A DNA stretch of 5,610 nt, taken from NCBI GenBank assembly GCA_015055785.1, contig SVHQ01000125.1, positions 1 to 5,610 of the forward strand. The letters run 5' to 3'. The notes beneath the pieces are model-generated. The model saw nothing but the letters and a program-made list of their open reading frames with translations, ran no database searches and was not told the DNA's origin. Within the stretch, counting starts at the first letter, position 1; each line of letters starts with the position of its first letter. Shown piece after piece: positions 1 to 5,570 of the stretch. Source of the stretch: Clostridiales bacterium (GTDB lineage Bacteria; Bacillota_A; Clostridia; Christensenellales; Borkfalkiaceae). The translations under genes were made by a program, and so were the position numbers.

Positions 1-1420
1 ATAGAGTTTTTTTCATAATGAGTAGATTGTCGCCGGGGGCAACGCGTTGGAAATATAAATCTTTCCCCAACTTTTCAAACGTTTCGCTGCCGTAAACGAC
101 GGTATATGTTTCTTCATCATCCAACGTTAAGCGAATGTTCGCTTCCGTGATGATCGAGTTGTTGACTACGTAATACATTTTGTTTCCGCTTTCGTCTTCA
201 AAAGCCGAAATCAAAAATTGTGAAGTTGCCTGCGTTTTCGGACGAAGGGATTCATCCAAATCCAACCGCTTGTTTTCAGGGAAACCGCCGCGATAAATCG
301 TTTCGTTCCATAATATTTTTTGCAGTTCTTCTTCGGGGGGCAACAAACCAACGTATTCGCCCGTCACGAATCTGCCAAGCGATTTTGCTTTCGCCAAATA
401 TTTTCCGCAAGCACGCACTTGCGCCAAAGCAGGCTTGATATATCCATACTGCGTTGTAAGTTCGCCAAATCTGCCAAACACACCAGCCACAGGCGCAGGG
501 TCTGCCATCCAATCGTTCGGGAAACAACAAGGGAATAACTGAATCCCCTTTGCGCCAAACGCCATACCCACGCTGATTTGTAAACGCATTTCCGCTTCGG
601 TGGTCACACGGTTTGCACTGCCCTCCCACTTACCGCCGATTTGCATAAACATCCAATAGGGCACGCCGTACGTGCGTTCGTTATAACTGCAAATTTGCGG
701 AAGCTCATAAAGCGCCGTGTGTATCATGCTCTCTACGTTTCCAAGCGTTAAAAATGGATAGCTGTCGTAGGAATATACCTGCGGTTTTACAACGTCAATA
801 TACTTTTCCGTGAAATATAAATATCGAACGTCATTCGTATAGGTCGTAAACAAGCGTTCATCCGTTGCCTTTGGCACGCCGATTTGGCAAGCGCCATATT
901 GCAACTGTTCTGCGGAAATGTGGTGTGGCAACATATTCACGTAAAAAATCTTATCAGGACAAACCCTTTCAAACACCGCTTTTGCCGCCGCAATGCCTTC
1001 AAAGGAATCACTACCTGGTTCGTCAAAGAAAGAAATGCCTGCAAATGCTGGATAATCCTTATATTTTTTGATACTTTCTTCAAATCGTGAGTCTAAATTT
1101 TCTTTTTCTTCTTTCGACAAAGCTTTCCAAGCAGGAAATTCTCGATGTCCTAAGGAAACGTATCTTTCCGCAATCAAATCGCGAACAAAATACTTAATCC
1201 CCACTTCTTCACAAAGACGTAACGCTTCAAACACCAAGCTTTCGTTTTCTCTGCCGATAGCTTCTGCATGACCGTAAACGATGGTTACGCCCAAATCCGC
1301 TAAAATTTTATAATGTTCTAACGTAATTTTTGAGGGATACTTTACCCCATTTAATTCATACGCAGGTTGGGGGGAACAATACGCCCCAACTTGTATGCGA
1401 TTTTCTTCTAAAATTTTCAT
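1..1420 (-). CDS. Putative cytoplasmic glycoside hydrolase, TIM-barrel (clan GH-A-like), 3' end beyond window
   Basis: The frame is open for 473 codons from ATG 1420-1418 to the left edge, so the protein is incomplete at its C-terminus. An in-frame TAA at 1426-1424 makes this the furthest upstream start. No good Shine-Dalgarno sequence precedes it. There is no signal peptide, so it should act in the cytoplasm. Strand-like segments fit an eight-stranded (beta/alpha)8 barrel: VGAYC (11-15), VTIVYG (45-50), IKYFVRD (75-81), GISFFDEP (128-135), IFYVNMLP (158-165), KPQVYSYDSYPF (212-223), PYWMFMQIGG (254-263) and KGIQLFPC (291-298). Glu134 of the DEP motif after strand 4 is where clan GH-A enzymes carry the acid/base. 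The R-x-T-T-x-x-E-M-R-L-Q stretch (271-281) followed by GAKGIQLF is common in GH-A-type proteins. Residues ~400-473 look like the small C-terminal beta-sandwich of such enzymes. The nucleophile is not certain; Glu266 is one candidate. Fold class is fairly secure; exact family and substrate are unknown. Confidence 0.8.
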   Translation of the reverse strand, partial: MKILEENRIQVGAYCSPQPAYELNGVKYPSKITLEHYKILADLGVTIVYGHAEAIGRENESLVFEALRLCEEVGIKYFVRDLIAERYVSLGHREFPAWKALSKEEKENLDSRFEESIKKYKDYPAFAGISFFDEPGSDSFEGIAAAKAVFERVCPDKIFYVNMLPHHISAEQLQYGACQIGVPKATDERLFTTYTNDVRYLYFTEKYIDVVKPQVYSYDSYPFLTLGNVESMIHTALYELPQICSYNERTYGVPYWMFMQIGGKWEGSANRVTTEAEMRLQISVGMAFGAKGIQLFPCCFPNDWMADPAPVAGVFGRFGELTTQYGYIKPALAQVRACGKYLAKAKSLGRFVTGEYVGLLPPEEELQKILWNETIYRGGFPENKRLDLDESLRPKTQATSQFLISAFEDESGNKMYYVVNNSIITEANIRLTLDDEETYTVVYGSETFEKLGKDLYFQRVAPGDNLLIMKKTL

Positions 1421-1429
1421 AATTTAACC

Positions 1430-1482
1430 AAAAAAATTTTATTTTCAAGCGGGAAAATCTTTACGAAATTCCCGCTTGAAAA
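1430..1482 (-). terminator. Hairpin with T-tract between lipoprotein and hydrolase genes (terminator or attenuator)
   Basis: A perfect 14-bp inverted repeat pairs 1442-1455 with 1469-1482 around a 13-base loop. In the minus-strand transcript it begins 16 bases after the lipoprotein stop codon. It is followed by UAAAA and then seven U (1436-1430). The U-run starts five bases after the stem rather than directly, so termination may be incomplete. The U-run ends nine bases before the hydrolase ATG, so read-through transcripts would supply that gene unless it has a promoter I cannot see. In the plus direction no T-tract follows. Confidence 0.6.
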
Positions 1483-1498
1483 CGCTTAGCATTTTATA

Positions 1499-4400
1499 TT
1501 AGGAATAATAAATATTAGACATGTAAATTACAGGTGCTTCACCTTCATCCCATGCATAGTTTTCCGTTACGAAGAACAACCAAACGTCACCAGAAACAGG
1601 CGTACCAACGTGATTTGTCAACAAAACTTCCACTTTAACCCATTCATTATCTGCTGTAATGGGTAAGGACGTCCAATCTTCACAATAGAGCTCGTTGTTT
1701 ACCCAATAATTGATATAGTTACCAGTTCCCGTAGAGTAAACTTTACATTGCATTGCCAAAGCCGAAGTAGATTTAATATAGAACGTAATCATCGACTTAC
1801 CGCTTAAATCATAGGTGTTAAGCGTAAGAACAAAATTGCCTTTTTCACTCCATGCACTATTATCGAGTTTTGCACAACCCGTTTCGCCAGGTGCAGATTC
1901 GTCAGCACAATAAGTTGCCGTCAAACCCAATACGCCGTTCAAACCGCTACCATTGAAGTTTGCTTCGCCACAGCCATTTAATACAAGCGCATTTTCAGGA
2001 ATTGCAGGAGCTTCGGGTTCTGTCGCAGGCTTTTCCGTGTAGATGTTACCAATCAAGATGGAAGCATCTGCGGGCATTACCGCCGGTCCAGCGACCATCA
2101 AGCTGATTCTAATTTCGCCACCGCCTGCTGCTACGCCGTCAGCAGGTCTATTCAAGTAAACGGTTACCCATTGCCATTCATCACTGCTTTCAATAATTTC
2201 ACAGCCAGCTTCCCAAACGGTTGCCGTCTTATCGCCACAAGCCATATTTACGTAATTACTCGTATTGGGGGAATATACCGCAAAGAAAGCGTTTACACCA
2301 AGTTGATACTTGATGGGAAATACGATTTTCGATACGCCAGCCAAGTCATAGCTTTCAATATTAAACGCCAAATAATTTTCCGTTGCAGTTAAAGGAACCG
2401 CAGAAAGTTTTGCACAACCATTTTCGCCAGGTGCGGAATCTTCGTCCGTATATTCAACGTCACAATACAAAGTTTTAAGTTTATTACCCGTGAAATAATC
2501 TGCGCTTACGCCGTTTGCTACAAGCAAGTTTTCGGGAAGTTCAGGGATTTCGGGATCTACGGGTTCTTCCACTGCGGGAGGAATAGGCAATTCATAATAG
2601 ATGTTGGAAATGTAAATGATAGGTTGACTTTCGCTATCCCATCCATAACCTGCAAGCGAAGAGCAGAATTGCACACGAATATCCGAGCCACTGATTGCTG
2701 CACCGTCAGGTCTGCAACAATATGCGTCAATTCTCTGCCATTCATTAGAGGGTTCGATCACATAATCCATAACCCCTGTTGCATTTTGTTCATATTTCTT
2801 GCCATTATACCAATAGTTACCATAGAGCCAAGTGCTAGCCGAATACATTTGAAGACCTAACGTCGTTTGGCTGGGATTCTTGATATAGAAGGTAATCCAA
2901 CCTTTGCTTGCAATAGCGGTGCTTTCCAAACGAATATTGAAGTTACCAGGTTCCCCATTTGCACTATTATCCAACTTCATTGCGCCCAATTCACCAGGAG
3001 CTGCTTCTTCCGTCGTATAGCTAAATACAGGGTTACCAAAGCTAAGAGCCGCGTTGTTTACGTTGTCAGCCGAAAGGCCACTGCCCAACAATACGTTTGC
3101 GGAATGGATAAGAATGTTCTTCGTTGCGCTGTCCACGACTTCACCGTTTACCATCGCTTTTGCCGTGTATACGTACGTACCTGCTACACCATTCGTTGCA
3201 TACGTCATATCCGAAAGAAGTTCCGTTGTTTCGCCTGCGGGATTTGTTACCGTATAAACTACCGTTGCACCGCTGATTGCACAAGATGCTGCGGGTAAAG
3301 TTACGTAGCCGTTGCCGTCATATTGATAATACACTGCCGTAGAGAGTGCAAATGCGCCACTTACGGAAATCGTATAATCCTTCGTGCCTACTACTTCGCC
3401 GCGCCAATACGTCGTAATCGTGTAGGTGTATTCGCCTTCTGCATCGGGCGTGAATGCGAAAGGTTCAGAAGCGGATTTTACAACTTCGCTACCCTTCTTC
3501 ATTTCATACTTGAATGTATGTCTATTATCCGTAGAAGATGCCGTTGCAAGGCCAACAGGCAACGTTGCAACTCCTGTGCTTTGATGATTGCTTTCATCAT
3601 AGCTTACGCCGTTCATGCCGTGCGTTGCTTCTACGTAAATATTCGACATATAAACGCCGAATTTACCTTCGCCTTCCCACTTCCAACCGTCGGGATTTAC
3701 AATACGAAGTTCTGCTTGCGATGTCGTGGGTTCGAACGTAGACATACTACCAAACGTGCCATCGAAACCAGGCGACAACGTCAAGGATACTTTTTGCCAA
3801 CCTGCATTTGCGGAAATATCTGCCATATTCGAACATACGGAAAGGCCCATATTTGCCCAATAGCCGCTGTTATTGAAGAAATATGCTTGCAATGCGATAC
3901 CCGTGGGGTTATATACATAGAAATATACCGTTGACTGAACGGGAAGATTTGCTACGTTTTTCAACAAAATTTGAAGATGACCGCTGCTCAACGCTTCTGC
4001 TTTCAATGCGCCAAGGCCGTTGAAGGATTGTTCCGTCGTATAGCCATAGTCATAACCAGCATCGTCTAATACGAAGTTCATCGCATCTTTATCATTGTTG
4101 CGGTTTACCATCCACATATAAACGTCGTCCTGTACGGTGAAGGGATAGTCTTTCACGCCTGCGCTTTCCGTGCCACGTTTTGCGCTTACCGTCAACGTGA
4201 AGAAGGTTTCCATGCCAGGAACGAACTTGAACGTATCGCCGTCATCCGTCATTGCAACCGCTTCCCCTGCACTATTCTTCAACGCATATTCAAAAGTGAT
4301 ATTTTGTTGATTGCTTGTAAGTACAGCTTTCTTGAACGAAAGGGTGGTTTCATACGACATATCGGAAACATTCAGGCTGTATTTTGCGTCTTCTGCGTCC

Positions 4401-5251
4401 GTAATCGAAAGGGTGATTTCATCGTAACCTGCGCTCGTTACCACCAACAACGTGTAATTACCCAAATCCTTACCCATAATGAAATCTTCACTAAACGTAA
4501 GATAACCGTTTGCATACGAGTAATCGTTGGAAGTGAGTTCTGCGCCGTCCATAATAATCTTACTGAGCTGAACGCCTTCATAGACGGTTACTTCTTCAAT
4601 ATCTACAAGGTCGATAGAAATATCTGCGAGCGCGGGTTTGTCCGCATCCGATACTACAACATTGCAGGTATATTCTGCTGTATTGCCTACTGCGTCCGTT
4701 GCAGAGAATTTCACACTGTGCGTGCCATATTCAATATAGCCGTATGCATTTGCGGAAATCCCTTCCACTACCGTCACCGACAAATCTTTGCCGAAATAGT
4801 CTTTTGCTGTTACGGCTTTCTTCAACGTTACGGCATTTTGCGCATCTTGATATGTAATCGTTGCGTTCGTTTCCGTAAACGTGGGATTGCCGTAAACATA
4901 AACGGTAATCGTTTCTTCATGGTCGTCCACGGTATATTTTACCGTATACTGACCTGCCGTACCGAATACAACAGCCGAAGCATCTACGTTGAACGTAGTT
5001 TCTTCAAGATTCTTGTACGCCTTTACCCCTGCGGTGAAGTCATAGCTGGTTGCCGACAAAGAAAGATTTACGTCTTGAAGACCTTCAAATTCGTAAATGT
5101 TTTCTTCGGGAATGTTAGGTACATCGCTGGACTGCGAAGAATCCGATGCGTTGTTACTTACAAACAAATCACAACCTGTTGCGGCGCATGAAAGTGCTGC
5201 AAGTGAACAAACAACCAAAAGTGCTTTTAACAATTTGTTTTGTTTCATCAT
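1499..5251 (-). CDS. Large multidomain surface lipoprotein with Ig-like, X2-like and four CBM-like modules
   Basis: This is a 1250-residue protein predicted to be exported and lipid-anchored on the outer face of the membrane. Residues 1-27 form a lipoprotein signal peptide with Cys27 in ATGC, then a Ser/Asn/Asp-rich tether (28-50). The order after that is: Ig-like strands (52-120), a second Ig/HYR-like domain ending in ATDAVGNTAEYTC (121-201), an X2-like domain (205-285), a beta-rich domain (286-374), repeat module A (375-543), two beta-rich domains (about 551-632 and 633-716), then modules B (719-886), C (908-1073) and D (1087-1250). B, C and D are separated by Pro/Glu-rich linkers. No catalytic domain is visible. 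Carbohydrate binding is inferred from the jelly-roll-like pattern, repeated aromatic residues and the hydrolase next door; adhesion is the main alternative. The protein ends directly at module D, with no LPXTG or membrane anchor, as expected if the lipid is the only anchor. ATG 5248 may be the true start, since the RBS spacing fits it better. Confidence 0.9.
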   Translation of the reverse strand: MMKQNKLLKALLVVCSLAALSCAATGCDLFVSNNASDSSQSSDVPNIPEENIYEFEGLQDVNLSLSATSYDFTAGVKAYKNLEETTFNVDASAVVFGTAGQYTVKYTVDDHEETITVYVYGNPTFTETNATITYQDAQNAVTLKKAVTAKDYFGKDLSVTVVEGISANAYGYIEYGTHSVKFSATDAVGNTAEYTCNVVVSDADKPALADISIDLVDIEEVTVYEGVQLSKIIMDGAELTSNDYSYANGYLTFSEDFIMGKDLGNYTLLVVTSAGYDEITLSITDAEDAKYSLNVSDMSYETTLSFKKAVLTSNQQNITFEYALKNSAGEAVAMTDDGDTFKFVPGMETFFTLTVSAKRGTESAGVKDYPFTVQDDVYMWMVNRNNDKDAMNFVLDDAGYDYGYTTEQSFNGLGALKAEALSSGHLQILLKNVANLPVQSTVYFYVYNPTGIALQAYFFNNSGYWANMGLSVCSNMADISANAGWQKVSLTLSPGFDGTFGSMSTFEPTTSQAELRIVNPDGWKWEGEGKFGVYMSNIYVEATHGMNGVSYDESNHQSTGVATLPVGLATASSTDNRHTFKYEMKKGSEVVKSASEPFAFTPDAEGEYTYTITTYWRGEVVGTKDYTISVSGAFALSTAVYYQYDGNGYVTLPAASCAISGATVVYTVTNPAGETTELLSDMTYATNGVAGTYVYTAKAMVNGEVVDSATKNILIHSANVLLGSGLSADNVNNAALSFGNPVFSYTTEEAAPGELGAMKLDNSANGEPGNFNIRLESTAIASKGWITFYIKNPSQTTLGLQMYSASTWLYGNYWYNGKKYEQNATGVMDYVIEPSNEWQRIDAYCCRPDGAAISGSDIRVQFCSSLAGYGWDSESQPIIYISNIYYELPIPPAVEEPVDPEIPELPENLLVANGVSADYFTGNKLKTLYCDVEYTDEDSAPGENGCAKLSAVPLTATENYLAFNIESYDLAGVSKIVFPIKYQLGVNAFFAVYSPNTSNYVNMACGDKTATVWEAGCEIIESSDEWQWVTVYLNRPADGVAAGGGEIRISLMVAGPAVMPADASILIGNIYTEKPATEPEAPAIPENALVLNGCGEANFNGSGLNGVLGLTATYCADESAPGETGCAKLDNSAWSEKGNFVLTLNTYDLSGKSMITFYIKSTSALAMQCKVYSTGTGNYINYWVNNELYCEDWTSLPITADNEWVKVEVLLTNHVGTPVSGDVWLFFVTENYAWDEGEAPVIYMSNIYYS
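1502..1993 (-). repeat. CBM-like repeat module D (C-terminal)
   Basis: Residues 1087-1250. It begins NALVLNGCGEANF, carries SAPGETGCAKLDNSA (1119-1133), a MITFYIKSTS strand, the conserved Trp in NEWVKVEVLL (Trp1204) and ends the protein with VIYMSNIYYS. Six Trp residues (1134, 1183, 1193, 1204, 1224, 1234) make it rich in residues that often stack on sugars. The SAPGE-to-CAKL coding segment matches that of module C at 29 of 33 bases. Confidence 0.7.
2033..2530 (-). repeat. CBM-like repeat module C
   Basis: Residues 908-1073. It begins NLLVANGVSADYF, carries SAPGENGCAKL (939-949), the conserved Trp in DEWQWVTVYL (Trp1026) and a shorter closing strand ILIGNIYTE. Linkers flank it: a Pro/Glu-rich one (887-907) before and a shorter one (1074-1086) after, both ending in P-E-N or near it. 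Confidence 0.7.
2594..3097 (-). repeat. CBM-like repeat module B
   Basis: Residues 719-886. It begins NVLLGSGLSADN, carries APGELGAMKLDNSA (751-764), a WITFYIKNPS strand (785-794), the conserved Trp in SNEWQRIDAY (Trp838) and the closing IIYISNIYYE strand. Several further Trp and Tyr residues (Trp808, Trp814, Trp871) could line a sugar-binding face, though this is inference. Confidence 0.7.
3104..3601 (-). other. Two beta-rich spacer domains between modules A and B
   Basis: Residues ~551-716. Two Ig-like units can be seen: one ends GEYTYTITTYWRGEVVGTKDY and then TISVSG; the other ends GTYVYTAKAMVNGEVVDSATK and then NILIHS. The shared ending, G-x-Y-x-Y-x-x-x-x-x-x-x-G-E-V-V followed by a Lys and a final strand, suggests they are duplicates of one another. 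The domain at residues 286-374 ends similarly (FTLTVSAKRGTESAGVKDYP). Confidence 0.5.
3623..4129 (-). repeat. CBM-like repeat module A (divergent copy)
   Basis: Residues 375-543. It shares with B, C and D the order: a GLGALK segment (412-417) matching GCAKL, a TVYFYVYNPT strand (441-450) matching ITFYIKNPS, a Trp before a beta-strand (GWQKVSLTL, Trp485) and a closing VYMSNIYV strand (533-540). It lacks the APGE motif and is separated from B by two other beta-rich domains, so it is the most diverged copy. Confidence 0.6.
4397..4639 (-). other. X2-like Ig domain of the lipoprotein
   Basis: Residues 205-285. The segment has a DGAELTSNDYSYANGYLTFS pattern, then a KDLGNYTLLV strand and a final DEITLSITDAED strand. 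This resembles the X2 family found in clostridial cellulases and scaffoldins, where L-t-x-g-x-D-Y-x-x-x-x-x-x-L-x-I and G-x-Y-x-L are characteristic. The match is from memory of the family pattern and needs a profile search. Confidence 0.45.
4649..5098 (-). other. Two N-terminal Ig-like domains of the lipoprotein
   Basis: Residues 52-201. Each half ends in alternating hydrophobic strands: GTAGQYTVKYTVDD then ETITVYVYG in the first, and YGTHSVKFSATDAVGNTAEYT then CNVVVSD in the second. The second matches the general pattern of HYR/DUF5011-type domains, in which D-x-x-G-N-x-A/T precedes the last strand. They probably act as stalks that lift the binding modules away from the membrane (inference). 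Confidence 0.6.
5171..5251 (-). other. Lipoprotein signal peptide and lipobox
   Basis: Residues 1-27 show a Lys-containing n-region (MMKQNKLLK), a hydrophobic core (ALLVVCSLAAL) and a lipobox-like A-T-G-C with Cys27 as the predicted lipidated residue. Cys22 in A-L-S-C is a weaker alternative because Leu at -2 is unusual. The following low-complexity segment rich in Ser, Asn and Asp is typical of a flexible tether in Gram-positive lipoproteins. Confidence 0.88.
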
Positions 5252-5253
5252 TA

Positions 5254-5260
5254 CACCTCT
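5254..5260 (-). promoter_or_regulatory. Ribosome-binding site AGAGGTG; two adjacent ATG codons follow
   Basis: The GAGG core is 4 bases from ATG 5251-5249 and 7 bases from ATG 5248-5246. The usual spacing favours the second ATG, which would remove one Met and leave the signal peptide unchanged. Confidence 0.8.
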
Positions 5261-5283
5261 ATATATTTTTAGCTTTCGCTTAC

Positions 5284-5299
5284 CTATATTCTAATATAG
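5284..5299. promoter_or_regulatory. Perfect 7-bp dyad over the P1 -10 box (possible operator)
   Basis: CTATATT and AATATAG flank a 2-base centre, forming a perfect inverted repeat that covers the whole P1 -10 box (5293-5288). Because it is A/T-only except at the ends, chance occurrence in such DNA is not negligible. It is absent at P2. Confidence 0.35.
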
Positions 5300-5316
5300 A
5301 ATTTTTACCTTTTCAA
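5288..5316 (-). promoter_or_regulatory. Proximal SigA-like promoter P1 of the lipoprotein gene
   Basis: On the minus strand, TTGAAA (5316-5311) is followed after exactly 17 bases by TAGAAT (5293-5288), each one mismatch from consensus. A/T-tracts lie directly upstream, as in UP elements. The predicted transcription start is near 5281, giving a leader of about 30 bases before the ATG pair. Confidence 0.7.
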
Positions 5317-5357
5317 CTCAAAAAAAATATTCTTTTTCTCAAAAATAGTAAACTTTT
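5311..5357. repeat. Promoter-segment direct repeat, copy 1
   Basis: This 47-base segment shares with 5435-5480 an identical 17-base block at one end (plus strand TTTCAACTC followed by A8) and an identical TAAACTTTT at the other, with a similar A/T-rich middle. It holds the -35 box of P1 and its upstream tracts. Confidence 0.65.
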
Positions 5358-5411
5358 CGCTCTTTCGATACTTTTTGAACTTATTTAACGTTTTTTCTCT
5401 CAAAAGTTGAT

Positions 5412-5440
5412 ATTTTATATTAATTTTTGCGCTGTTTCAA
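5412..5440 (-). promoter_or_regulatory. Distal SigA-like promoter P2 of the lipoprotein gene
   Basis: On the minus strand, TTGAAA (5440-5435) is followed after exactly 17 bases by TAAAAT (5417-5412). The -35 box and its upstream A/T-tracts lie in a second copy of the segment that carries P1. The predicted start is near 5405, giving a leader of about 150 bases. Confidence 0.6.
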
Positions 5441-5480
5441 CTCAAAAAAAAAACATTTTTTTCATAAATAATAAACTTTT
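5435..5480. repeat. Promoter-segment direct repeat, copy 2
   Basis: This 46-base partner of 5311-5357 lies 124 bases further upstream in the same orientation. It holds the -35 box of P2 and its A/T-tracts. The run of ten A at 5444-5453 is longer than the eight in copy 1. Confidence 0.65.
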
Positions 5481-5532
5481 AATATTTTTGCGAAAATCCC
5501 ACAAAAAATTGTCAAATAACACGCAACGAAAC

Positions 5533-5562
5533 AAAAATGAGCCCCGACGATACAGGGCCCAT
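5533..5562 (-). terminator. Intrinsic terminator of an upstream minus-strand gene
   Basis: On the minus strand AUGGGCCC (5562-5555) pairs with GGGCUCAU (5544-5537) with one G-U pair and a 10-base loop. A run of five U (5537-5533) overlaps the stem base. The reverse direction has no T-tract, so it serves minus-strand transcription and isolates the lipoprotein unit from whatever lies upstream. Confidence 0.65.
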
Positions 5563-5570
5563 AATCCTTA

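Larger units (their letters stand above)
5252..5532. other. A+T-rich intergenic regulatory region
   Basis: Apart from the two promoters, the RBS, the dyad and the direct repeats, I see no gene here on either strand. The base composition is far more A+T-rich than the neighbouring coding DNA, with many A- and T-tracts that may bend the DNA. A consensus-like TTGACA on the minus strand (5515-5510) has no acceptable -10 box at normal spacing. Confidence 0.7.

Noticed and set aside
276..629. 117-codon minus-strand open frame
   Set aside because: It lies in another frame inside the hydrolase gene, whose own frame is open throughout and carries recognisable barrel motifs.
1477..1491. Catabolite-responsive (cre)-like sequence TGAAAACGCTTAGCA
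   Set aside because: The second half-site is one base out of register with the consensus, and it overlaps the hairpin stem downstream of the lipoprotein stop, an unlikely place for control of that gene.
1491..1493. 15-codon frame starting at ATG just after the lipoprotein stop
   Set aside because: It has no RBS and is formed mostly by the hairpin sequence.
3323..3934. 203-codon plus-strand open frame, and smaller ones at 2624-2860 and 2867-3298
   Set aside because: They are Cys/Arg-rich shadows of the lipoprotein gene, in the same register as the longer plus-strand frame, with no start signals.
4304..5191. 295-codon plus-strand open frame opposite the 5' half of the lipoprotein gene
   Set aside because: The translation is rich in Cys, Arg, Tyr and Ile with no domain pattern and no RBS, which is what the complement of a beta-rich, Ala/Thr/Val-rich coding sequence gives. 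The minus strand has a signal peptide, RBS and clear repeats over the same span.
5271..5280. AGC-GAAA-GCT mini-hairpin at the start of the lipoprotein mRNA leader
   Set aside because: The GNRA-type loop is closed by only three base pairs, too weak to claim as a regulatory structure.
5481..5515. Possible third promoter with consensus TTGACA (5515-5510)
   Set aside because: No acceptable -10 box occurs at 16-18 bases; the nearest TATTAA is about 25 bases away.
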